Source: Candidatus Thalassarchaeaceae archaeon
Lineage (GTDB): Archaea; Thermoplasmatota; Poseidoniia; Poseidoniales; Thalassarchaeaceae
Length of the DNA: 5,211 nucleotides
NCBI GenBank assembly: GCA_030754395.1
Contig: JASMAJ010000075.1
Span: 1-5,211, forward strand
Direction of reading: 5' to 3'
Both the position numbers and the translations under genes were made by a program. The notes beneath the pieces are model-generated. The model saw only the letters and a program-made list of their open reading frames with translations, was not told the origin of the DNA and did no database searches. The first letter of the stretch is position 1, and every line of letters begins with the position of its first letter. Of the stretch, positions 1 to 5,211 are shown one piece after another.

Positions 1-1065
1 GAAGCAGAGGACCATGGATATTCACCTGATATTTGCGGTTATGTCAAGGCAGACTATGCAATTCAAGCGAAAGGGGGAGAACACCCCTTAGGGAGACTAC
101 CAAAACCTGGATTGGCTTTGTTGACAAATGCCTGTAACACCTATCTGAAATGGGGTGAAATCTGGGAGAGAATGTTCGAAACACCTCTCTTCACCCTAGA
201 TGTACCCGGCACACGTGCTAGAGGGACTCAAACTTGGCCTGGTGACCCTCAATTCGAGAGTGAGAAGCGATATGTTAGAGCTCAAATTGACGAATTAATC
301 CAAACCTGTGAAGAAATTACAGGAAAAGAATTCGATATTGAACGACTCAAGCAGAACCTTGAGTATTCAAACAGAATGTCTGCTGCTTGGAAGGGTATTC
401 TTGAGTGTAACAAAACCGGTCCGGCAGTTTTCAATGCTCTATCAGACGGAACTGCATATCTTGGTGTGAATAACATCTGGCGTGGAACAGAAGAAGGCGC
501 TGTTTATTTCGAGCGATTACTTGAAGAAAAACGCTGGATGAATGAGAATAATATAGGTGTCGCAGAGGAAGAAAAGCATCGACTTGCCTTCATTGGAGTG
601 CCATGTTATCCAATCTTCAGAGAGTTTAATGAATTATTCACAGATTGGGGTGGAGTTTTCGTAATCTCAACCTATCTTTGGTTTGCCTCAGGTGGCAATA
701 ACCTAGGTGTTCAGTATGATCTTGAAGACCCTCTGGAATCTCTTGCAGAAGTTACTCTAATTCACGTACGTGATGCAATGGACTCGATGTTCCATCCCGA
801 ACAGGTTCTCTTTGATAACTTGGAAGAGTTCGGAATAGAAGGCGTTGTTTATCATCCAATAAAGAGTTGTAGAACTACATCTACTGGGCTTGCAGATAAT
901 CGCCGTGAATTGATGGAGAAAACCGATTTACCAAGTCTTTTCATTGAATCTGACATGATGGATAGAAGAGTTGTTTCAGTGGCTCAAATGAAGAATCGAA
1001 TTGATGCTTTCTTTGAAGGAATAGAGATGAGGAAGGCTGCACGTCTACAGGAGGCTGCACAATGA
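1..1065 (+). CDS. bcrB: Benzoyl-CoA reductase catalytic subunit, BcrB/HgdB-type (5'-partial)
   Basis: This is the C-terminal ~354 residues of a 2-hydroxyglutaryl-CoA dehydratase D-component/benzoyl-CoA reductase catalytic subunit. Frame 1 is open back to base 1, and the residues before the TTG at 112 are clearly family sequence (SPDICGY, LPKPG), so the gene begins upstream. BcrB is about 430-440 aa, so some 80 residues are missing. Visible family landmarks are CGY (Cys at fragment residue 12), TNACNTYLKW (Cys 45), EKHRLAFIGVPCYP, HPIKSCR (Cys 290) and the terminal IESDMMDRRVVS followed by a helix. The CGY and KSCR cysteines are candidates for ligating the [4Fe-4S] cluster. With BcrC it forms the module that reduces benzoyl-CoA to the cyclic 1,5-diene. 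The BcrB call (rather than BcrC or HgdB) rests on its position directly before the ATPases, as in bcrCBAD and bzdNOPQ, and on the downstream Dch and Had. The stop overlaps the next start (ATGA). Confidence 0.85.
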   Translation, partial: EAEDHGYSPDICGYVKADYAIQAKGGEHPLGRLPKPGLALLTNACNTYLKWGEIWERMFETPLFTLDVPGTRARGTQTWPGDPQFESEKRYVRAQIDELIQTCEEITGKEFDIERLKQNLEYSNRMSAAWKGILECNKTGPAVFNALSDGTAYLGVNNIWRGTEEGAVYFERLLEEKRWMNENNIGVAEEEKHRLAFIGVPCYPIFREFNELFTDWGGVFVISTYLWFASGGNNLGVQYDLEDPLESLAEVTLIHVRDAMDSMFHPEQVLFDNLEEFGIEGVVYHPIKSCRTTSTGLADNRRELMEKTDLPSLFIESDMMDRRVVSVAQMKNRIDAFFEGIEMRKAARLQEAAQ

Positions 1066-1862
1066 TTCACACTGCAGGGGTTGATGTCGGCTCAACACAG
1101 ACAAAGGCAGTCATCATTGACGAACAACGAGGTATCATAGGTCGTTCACTTATTGATACGGGTGCAGATGTTGTCCTAGCGGCGGAAAATGCCTTTCGAA
1201 TTGCCCTAGACGATTCTACTCTAAATGCTGATGATATTTCTTATGTTATCGGAACCGGATATGGCCGTTATAAAGTATCATTCGGGGATGATCAAGTGAC
1301 TGAGATTTCCTGCCATGGTCGTGGCGCAGTACATATGTTTCCTGACACTAGAACGGTATTAGATATGGGCGGTCAGGACACAAAAGCAATTGCCGTAAGC
1401 GACACTGGAGAAATCGTCGATTTCTGTATGAATGACAAATGTGCAGCAGGAACTGGACGCTTTCTTGGTGCTGCCTCTAGTGCACTTGACATTCCACTGA
1501 GTGAATTAGGGCCAACCGCTCTTCGAGCAACACGTCCGGTCAGAATAAGCACCACTTGTACTGTCTTCGCCGAATCAGAAATTCTCTCTTGGCTCGGCAA
1601 AGGGAAGAAGATTGAGGATATCCTCATGGGGGTTCATCAATCAATTAGTTCGAGATCTATTGGTCTGCTTAGAAGAGTTGGGATTAATGACAAAGTCACA
1701 TTCACAGGAGGGGTGGCTAAGAATTTAGGAATGATACATGTTCTCAATGAAAATCTTGGTCTTGAAATTAATGTCAGTGAGGACTCACATTACATGGGAG
1801 CCTTAGGTGCTGCATTATTCGCTATGGACAGAGCTCTCTCTCCTCCAGAGGTGGTCGCTTGA
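1062..1862 (+). CDS. Benzoyl-CoA reductase ATPase/activator subunit (BcrA/BcrD/HgdC family), first copy
   Basis: This 266-aa ASKHA-fold ATPase couples ATP hydrolysis to electron transfer from a [4Fe-4S] cluster to the BcrB/BcrC module. Visible motifs are phosphate-1 DVGSTQTK (residues 8-15), GTGYGR (64-69), phosphate-2 DMGGQDTK (101-108), NDKCAAGTGRF with Cys127, STTCTVFAESE with Cys166, and the adenosine-binding loop TGGVAKN (215-221). Cys127 and Cys166 correspond to the two cysteines that each subunit contributes to the cluster bridging an HgdC-type dimer. It is complete and close to HgdC and BcrD in length, but much shorter than the ~438-aa Thauera BcrA. This copy is the closer of the two to canonical HgdC. 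ATG 1062 overlaps the preceding stop and has AGGAGG at 1049-1054, 7 nt upstream. By gene order it would be BcrA or BzdP, by length BcrD or BzdP/Q-like, so I give no symbol. A 2-hydroxyacyl-CoA dehydratase activator is the alternative, disfavoured by context. Confidence 0.88.
   Translation: MIHTAGVDVGSTQTKAVIIDEQRGIIGRSLIDTGADVVLAAENAFRIALDDSTLNADDISYVIGTGYGRYKVSFGDDQVTEISCHGRGAVHMFPDTRTVLDMGGQDTKAIAVSDTGEIVDFCMNDKCAAGTGRFLGAASSALDIPLSELGPTALRATRPVRISTTCTVFAESEILSWLGKGKKIEDILMGVHQSISSRSIGLLRRVGINDKVTFTGGVAKNLGMIHVLNENLGLEINVSEDSHYMGALGAALFAMDRALSPPEVVA
1848..1853 (+). promoter_or_regulatory. Shine-Dalgarno GAGGTG supporting a TTG start
   Basis: GAGGTG lies 5 nt before the TTG at 1859 and is complementary to the CACCUC of the 16S rRNA 3' end. 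It supports TTG as the start of the second ATPase gene. No ATG or GTG precedes the conserved GIDVGST motif closely enough to serve instead. The site sits inside the last codons of the first ATPase gene. Confidence 0.65.
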
Positions 1863-2656
1863 GTCTAGTTGCAGGTATCGATGTAGGTTCAACCTACACG
1901 AAAGCAGTTCTACTTGACGAAGAAGATAACATAGCCAGCAGAGCAATGAAATCGACTGGATTCAAGTTGGGGCAGGCTGCCCAATCAACCTTTGAAGAGG
2001 CGTTGAAGGAAATTGGAGCAAGTGAATCGGATGTTGATTATGTGATTTCTACAGGTTATGGTCGTCATCAAGTCGAATTCCGCGATGTTACAGTCACTGC
2101 TCTGACATCCGCTGTTCGAGGTGCAAACTGGTTTTTTCCAGAAACACGAACGGTTCTCGATATTGGAGGTCAAACGATGAAAGCAAGTAAGCTCGATGAG
2201 CGAATCAAGGTAAAATCATTCAGACTTAATGACAAATGTGCTGCAGGAACTGGTGCTTTTCTAGAAAAAACGGCTCGTTACATGAATTTCAGCACGGAAG
2301 AAATTGGACCTCTTGCAGCCACTTCTACAGTACCTGTTGAAATTTCAGGGGTTTGTGCTGTTTTCGCTGAATCAGAAGTTATCAATCAACTTTCGATAGG
2401 TTCGGCTCCATCTGATATTATGAACGGTGCCATGCACTCTCTTGTAGGGCGATCTCTTCAATTAATGAGAAGGGTGAAGATGGAGCCAGATTATACATTG
2501 ATTGGAGGGATTATGAGATTCCCAACAATGGTTGAAGCACTAACTGAAGGCCTAGGGGATGGAGTGAACGTCCCTGAAGGAGATTTAGTTCAGTATACAG
2601 GAGCTCTAGGTGCTGCAACATTAGCACGACAAAGATTGGTAAAAAGAGGAGGCTGA
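1859..2656 (+). CDS. Benzoyl-CoA reductase ATPase/activator subunit (BcrA/BcrD/HgdC family), second copy
   Basis: This 265-aa paralogue of the preceding gene is presumably the second half of the heterodimeric ATPase module of class I benzoyl-CoA reductase. Its motifs are DVGSTYTK (8-15), STGYGR (64-69), DIGGQTMK (101-108), NDKCAAGTGAFLEKTA with Cys127, and SGVCAVFAESE with Cys166. Both cluster cysteines sit at the same residue numbers as in the first copy, so the cluster should bridge the two different subunits. It differs from the first copy in phosphate-2 (QTMK for QDTK) and in the adenosine loop (IGGIMRF for TGGVAKN, 215-221). The QTMK and AFLEKTARYM wording reads to me like BcrA-type subunits, but it lacks the extra length of Thauera BcrA. 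The start is TTG, overlapping the previous stop as TTGA, with GAGGTG 5 nt upstream. Two ATPases of about 265 aa resemble the Azoarcus bzdPQ arrangement more than bcrAD, though I could not test this by phylogeny. Confidence 0.87.
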   Translation: MSLVAGIDVGSTYTKAVLLDEEDNIASRAMKSTGFKLGQAAQSTFEEALKEIGASESDVDYVISTGYGRHQVEFRDVTVTALTSAVRGANWFFPETRTVLDIGGQTMKASKLDERIKVKSFRLNDKCAAGTGAFLEKTARYMNFSTEEIGPLAATSTVPVEISGVCAVFAESEVINQLSIGSAPSDIMNGAMHSLVGRSLQLMRRVKMEPDYTLIGGIMRFPTMVEALTEGLGDGVNVPEGDLVQYTGALGAATLARQRLVKRGG

Positions 2657-2658
2657 CA

Positions 2659-2976
2659 ATGAGGCTACCTCTCTCTACGGGATTGGATGAGGAGGAAATT
2701 TCCTCAGATGGTTGGTTGAAGCAATTCACTGCTTCAGAACCACGGCTTTCTGAGATGCGTCTGCTATTCGAATCATTAGGTAAAGAAGTGCGGCTTGAAA
2801 AGGAAGAAAATATCACCCAAGAAGAGGTATGTGAAGCTTGTATTGATGCACGTTCCGATGTGGTTTGGACTATATGGACAAGAGAAGTAACTGATACTGA
2901 ATTCGATGATGAGTCCGAATATGTTCGGACATCAGATAGAGAGCCCATAGGGCTTACACAAGACGAGGGGGTTAGT
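2659..2976 (+). other. N-terminal region of unknown function fused to Dch
   Basis: These 106 residues precede the crotonase fold and are not part of it. Residues ~30-50 (RLSEMRLLFESLGKEVRLE) look like an amphipathic helix and turn. Residues 53-75 hold EEVCEAC, a CxxC pair at Cys58 and Cys61, followed by a strand-like VVWTIWTR. Residues ~76-106 are strongly acidic (EFDDESEY, then QDEG) and look like a flexible linker. I do not recognise the domain. A CxxC pair followed by a short aromatic strand could be a small metal-binding or redox module, or a subunit-interaction piece. The sequence alone does not decide. Confidence 0.6.
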
Positions 2977-3771
2977 GTGAACCGTACAATTACTTCACAT
3001 AAATTGGACTCAATTCTTGTAATTGAAATCAATAACCCACCTGTTAATATTGTAGATTCTAAGGTAATTGATGCATTACTGTTGGCCTTTGAACAGGCTG
3101 AGGCGGATTTAGATTGCCGAGCCGTAATAATCACTGGAGCAGGGAATAAGGGATTCAGTGCTGGAGCCTCGATAGAAGAGCATCTACCAGACCAGGCACC
3201 CGCCATGATTGAGGGGATGACGGTATTATTGGAATGTCTAGAGAGGACTCCTCTACTTACTCTAGCGGCTATTCATGGCATTTGTCTTGGAGGTGGAGCT
3301 GAGGTTGCTCTAGCCTGTGATTTGATTATTGCAACCGATGATTGTAAAATTGGTATTCCTGAAATTACAGTAGGTTGTTATCCTCCTTTCGCCATGTTGC
3401 AACTACCATCTATGGTTGGTATGCGTAGAGCCAAACAGATGATTCTTTCAGGCACCCCTATCTCTGGTTCACAGGCAGAGAAAATTGGACTTGTGAATAG
3501 TTGTACAACATATGATTCATTGATGGATGAGTCTTTAGAAATGCTAGCCTCAATACTATCCAATCCTCCACAAATAGTTGAGGTGGCATTAAGAAAACTC
3601 AGATCTTTGGATATCCAATCTGATAGAACTACTAACCGAATAATGGGAGAAGGATTTCTTGAAGACTTGGTAAAACACCCTGATTATATTGAGGGATTGA
3701 CTGCTTTCCTTGAGAAGCGTAACTCAGAATGGCAACCCGAAAGGTCACCCTACAAAGAGAGAGGTGATTGA
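2659..3771 (+). CDS. dch: Cyclohexa-1,5-diene-1-carbonyl-CoA hydratase (Dch) with a fused N-terminal CxxC region
   Basis: Residues ~107-360 are a full crotonase domain. Oxyanion-hole segments are GFSAGASIEEH (about 165-175) and GICLGGGAEVALACD (207-221). Glu215 and Glu235 (in IGIPEITVG) align with the two catalytic glutamates of enoyl-CoA hydratase. The segment GCYPPFAMLQLP, with its double proline, is typical of dienoyl-CoA hydratases of the Dch/BamR/BzdW group. The enzyme hydrates cyclohexa-1,5-diene-1-carbonyl-CoA to 6-hydroxycyclohex-1-ene-1-carbonyl-CoA, the step after benzoyl-CoA reductase. Dch proteins are normally near 260 aa, whereas this ORF is 370 aa, the excess being the N-terminal ~106 residues described separately. 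ATG 2659 has AGGAGG at 2647-2652, 6 nt upstream, and lies 2 nt after the previous stop, so the long form is well supported. A GTG at 2977 could also give a 264-residue Dch. A generic enoyl-CoA hydratase is possible but unlikely beside Had. Confidence 0.85.
   Translation: MRLPLSTGLDEEEISSDGWLKQFTASEPRLSEMRLLFESLGKEVRLEKEENITQEEVCEACIDARSDVVWTIWTREVTDTEFDDESEYVRTSDREPIGLTQDEGVSVNRTITSHKLDSILVIEINNPPVNIVDSKVIDALLLAFEQAEADLDCRAVIITGAGNKGFSAGASIEEHLPDQAPAMIEGMTVLLECLERTPLLTLAAIHGICLGGGAEVALACDLIIATDDCKIGIPEITVGCYPPFAMLQLPSMVGMRRAKQMILSGTPISGSQAEKIGLVNSCTTYDSLMDESLEMLASILSNPPQIVEVALRKLRSLDIQSDRTTNRIMGEGFLEDLVKHPDYIEGLTAFLEKRNSEWQPERSPYKERGD
2965..2970 (+). promoter_or_regulatory. Possible internal ribosome binding site (GAGGGG) before GTG 2977
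   Basis: GAGGGG lies 6 nt before an in-frame GTG at 2977-2979, which would begin VNRTITSH, exactly where the crotonase domain starts. Translation from here gives 264 residues, close to the normal length of Dch. The match to the anti-Shine-Dalgarno is imperfect, so this is only a candidate. Confidence 0.35.
3761..3767 (+). promoter_or_regulatory. Shine-Dalgarno GAGGTGA supporting the TTG start of had
   Basis: GAGGTGA, a seven-base match to the 16S rRNA 3' end (UCACCUC), ends 4 nt before TTG 3772. The TTG follows the dch stop directly in the same frame, so no start further upstream is possible. The next ATG (3841, Met24) would remove the first conserved strand of the alcohol dehydrogenase fold. 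Confidence 0.6.
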
Positions 3772-4869
3772 TTGCAAAAGTTACAGAATCAATTTCATAT
3801 TACTGGTTGGGAACTAGTTGAGATTGGCACGCCACCTAGGATGAGGGAATGGACTCTAGATGCTTCGGAATTATTGCCAGATGAAGCACTTGTCGAAGTA
3901 GCAGGTTGCGGTGTTTGCCACACAGACTTAGGTTTCCATTATGATGGAGTGCGCACAAAACATCCTCTTCCTCTAATTCTTGGACACGAAATTTCAGGTA
4001 AAGTGGTAGCAACTGGAAATTCCTCAAAGAATTGGTTGGATTCTGATGTTGTTATTCCCGCAGTTCTTCCTTGTGGAACATGTGACGATTGCAATAATGG
4101 CAGGAGTAATGTTTGCCGTAGTCAGGTAATGCCTGGAAATGACATAGACGGGGGATTCGCGACTCATATCCGAGTACCATCTCAATGGTTGGTTCCTGTT
4201 CCAAATACCTACAACGGGGACTTGGCTTTACTCTCAGTAGTCGCCGACGCTGTGAGTACACCTTGGCAAGCTATTCTCAGAGCTGAGGTCACGGAGGGGG
4301 ATGTCTCAATTATTGTTGGATGTGGTGGTGTCGGTGGTTATTGTGCTCAACTCGCTCGCTCAAAGGGATCTCATGTAATATGTCTCGATGTAGATTCGGA
4401 GAGGTTAGAATCAATGGAAAAACTTGGATTCAACCATCTCAGAAATATCAAAGGCGAATCAAACAGAGATATTCGAAAATGGCTGCGTGAAACTATTTCT
4501 TTAGAGAATTTGAGTCCGAGCGGATGGAAAATTTTCGAATGCAGTGGAAATCCATCAGGACAGACTCTCGCCTTCGAATTGATTGGGCCTAGTGGGATTC
4601 TTGCGGTAGTTGGTTTCACCATGGATAAAGTGAATGTCCGACTATCAAATCTAATGGCTCATGATGCGAAAGCGTTCGGGAATTGGGGTTGCCAGCCAGA
4701 ACTCTACCCAGACTTACTTGAGAATGTACTGGCTGGAGCTGTAGATCTAAGTGCCACAACAGAACTTAGGAAATTATCTGATATTGGGGAGATTTTCGAA
4801 TCGATTCATCATGGTTCAGGTGGCGAAAGAGTGATTTTGATTCCAGATGGAAAATGGGGAGGTAAGTGA
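3772..4869 (+). CDS. had: 6-hydroxycyclohex-1-ene-1-carbonyl-CoA dehydrogenase (zinc alcohol dehydrogenase family)
   Basis: This 365-aa medium-chain, zinc-dependent dehydrogenase oxidises 6-hydroxycyclohex-1-ene-1-carbonyl-CoA to the 6-oxo compound with NAD+. The N-terminal half closely follows Thauera Had as I recall it: VEVAGCGVCHTDLGF, LGHEISG, VIPAVLPCG, PGNDIDGGFATHI and VVADAVSTPWQA. Catalytic zinc residues are Cys49, His72 and probably Asp159, with Glu73 adjacent. Structural zinc ligands are Cys101, Cys104, Cys107 and Cys115. The Rossmann loop GCGGVGGY spans 183-190, and an acidic residue ending the second strand (ICLDVD, Asp206) favours NAD over NADP. Length matches the family (about 368 aa). 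The gene starts with TTG immediately after the dch stop codon. In Thauera, had sits beside dch, oah and the bcr genes, and the same association here supports the call. No broken motif is seen. Confidence 0.92.
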   Translation: MQKLQNQFHITGWELVEIGTPPRMREWTLDASELLPDEALVEVAGCGVCHTDLGFHYDGVRTKHPLPLILGHEISGKVVATGNSSKNWLDSDVVIPAVLPCGTCDDCNNGRSNVCRSQVMPGNDIDGGFATHIRVPSQWLVPVPNTYNGDLALLSVVADAVSTPWQAILRAEVTEGDVSIIVGCGGVGGYCAQLARSKGSHVICLDVDSERLESMEKLGFNHLRNIKGESNRDIRKWLRETISLENLSPSGWKIFECSGNPSGQTLAFELIGPSGILAVVGFTMDKVNVRLSNLMAHDAKAFGNWGCQPELYPDLLENVLAGAVDLSATTELRKLSDIGEIFESIHHGSGGERVILIPDGKWGGK

Positions 4870-4870
4870 G

Positions 4871-5211
4871 ATGAAACGAAGTACAAGAAGACTGATTGAT
4901 GACCATGATTTGATTCTCAGAGTGATTGAAGCAATAAGTGTTGAAGCGAAAAATACGACTGATTCGGGAAATTTCAATGAATCATTCTGGATTGATTCAA
5001 TTGATTTTATCAAAAATTTTGCCGATGGAATCCATCATAATAAGGAAGAAAACCATCTTTTTGAAATGTATTCTCAAAGAGGTATTGGAAAGGAGTTCGG
5101 CCCAGTAGCTGTGATGCTCAATGAGCACATAATCGGTCGAGTATGTGTCAATAATATGGAGTCTGCACTTCAAAATGGAAAAACAGATGTGCAGAAATTA
5201 GTTTCTTCGGC
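4871..5211 (+). CDS. Hemerythrin (HHE) domain protein, 3'-partial
   Basis: The ORF runs off the right edge after 113 complete codons. It begins MKRSTRRLIDDHDLIL, and later carries FADGIHHNKEENHLF and GPVAVMLNEHIIGR, the three landmark stretches of the hemerythrin-like cation-binding fold. Candidate di-iron ligands are His12, His55, Glu59, His62 and His86, with at least one more expected past the edge. Such proteins bind O2 or iron, or act as O2/NO sensors or repair factors. No signal peptide or membrane segment is visible, so it is probably cytosolic. ATG 4871 lies 1 nt after the had stop, with GGAGGT at 4858-4863, 7 nt upstream, so it is cotranscribed and probably coupled. A role in guarding the oxygen-sensitive reductase is inference. 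Single-domain or multidomain architecture cannot be told from this fragment. Confidence 0.85.
   Translation, partial: MKRSTRRLIDDHDLILRVIEAISVEAKNTTDSGNFNESFWIDSIDFIKNFADGIHHNKEENHLFEMYSQRGIGKEFGPVAVMLNEHIIGRVCVNNMESALQNGKTDVQKLVSS

Noticed and set aside
112..114. TTG at 112 as the start of the first gene
   Set aside because: The frame is open to base 1, and the upstream residues (SPDICGY, LPKPG) are conserved family sequence including a probable cluster cysteine. The gene is 5'-truncated by the window edge.
1062..2656. Tandem ATPases as a recent duplication or assembly artefact
   Set aside because: The proteins share motifs and length but differ through most positions, including functional loops, so this is an ancient paralogous pair as expected for a heterodimeric reductase ATPase module.
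1..2656. 2-hydroxyglutaryl-CoA (or other 2-hydroxyacyl-CoA) dehydratase system
   Set aside because: These share the same BcrB and HgdC families, but two ATPase genes rather than one and the adjacent Dch and Had indicate benzoyl-CoA reduction.
2511..3206. Long minus-strand ORF of 231 aa
   Set aside because: It lies antisense across the end of the second ATPase and the start of dch. The translation is serine-rich with no recognisable fold, typical of a shadow ORF.
3769..3771. TGA between dch and had as a recoded (selenocysteine or readthrough) codon
   Set aside because: Each side is a complete enzyme of normal family boundaries, and the Shine-Dalgarno GAGGTGA marks an ordinary new start. I saw no hairpin that would suggest recoding.
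4371..5013. Minus-strand ORFs across had and the hemerythrin gene
   Set aside because: Short antisense readings of two well-supported genes, with no family motifs and no ribosome binding site that I could see.

Overview
The window is one tightly packed stretch of an operon on the + strand. Six genes are visible with essentially no intergenic space, and both end genes are cut by the window edges. Together they form most of the anaerobic benzoyl-CoA dearomatisation pathway of the ATP-dependent (class I) type.

Layout: (1) the C-terminal part of a BcrB/HgdB-type catalytic subunit of benzoyl-CoA reductase, entering from the left edge; (2) and (3) two tandem paralogous ASKHA ATPase subunits of the BcrA/BcrD/HgdC family, 266 and 265 aa; (4) a 370-aa ORF in which a short, acidic, CxxC-containing N-terminal region of unknown function is fused in frame to a cyclohexa-1,5-diene-1-carbonyl-CoA hydratase (Dch, crotonase fold); (5) a 6-hydroxycyclohex-1-ene-1-carbonyl-CoA dehydrogenase (Had, zinc alcohol dehydrogenase family); (6) the start of a hemerythrin (HHE) domain protein, cut by the right edge. 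Junctions are ATGA and TTGA overlaps, gaps of 0 to 2 nt, and purine-rich Shine-Dalgarno sequences inside the preceding gene. This implies one polycistronic, translationally coupled transcript.

How they work together: the reductase uses ATP hydrolysis in the two ATPase subunits to push low-potential electrons (probably from a ferredoxin encoded elsewhere) into the BcrB/BcrC catalytic pair, giving cyclohexa-1,5-diene-1-carbonyl-CoA. Dch adds water to give 6-hydroxycyclohex-1-ene-1-carbonyl-CoA, and Had oxidises this with NAD+ to the 6-oxo compound. The ring-opening hydrolase (Oah), the partner catalytic subunit (BcrC) and a ferredoxin are not in the window. BcrC would be expected just upstream. 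The hemerythrin-like protein may handle O2 or iron near this oxygen-sensitive enzyme, but that is inference from context.

Organism: the DNA is moderately AT-rich, Arg is often AGA or CGA, two genes start with TTG, and Shine-Dalgarno signals (AGGAGG, GAGGTGA) are strong. These fit either an archaeon or a bacterium with anaerobic or facultatively anaerobic aromatic metabolism, and I cannot place it further. There is no RNA gene, mobile element, CRISPR array, terminator or promoter that I can support, and no gap longer than 2 bases between coding regions.
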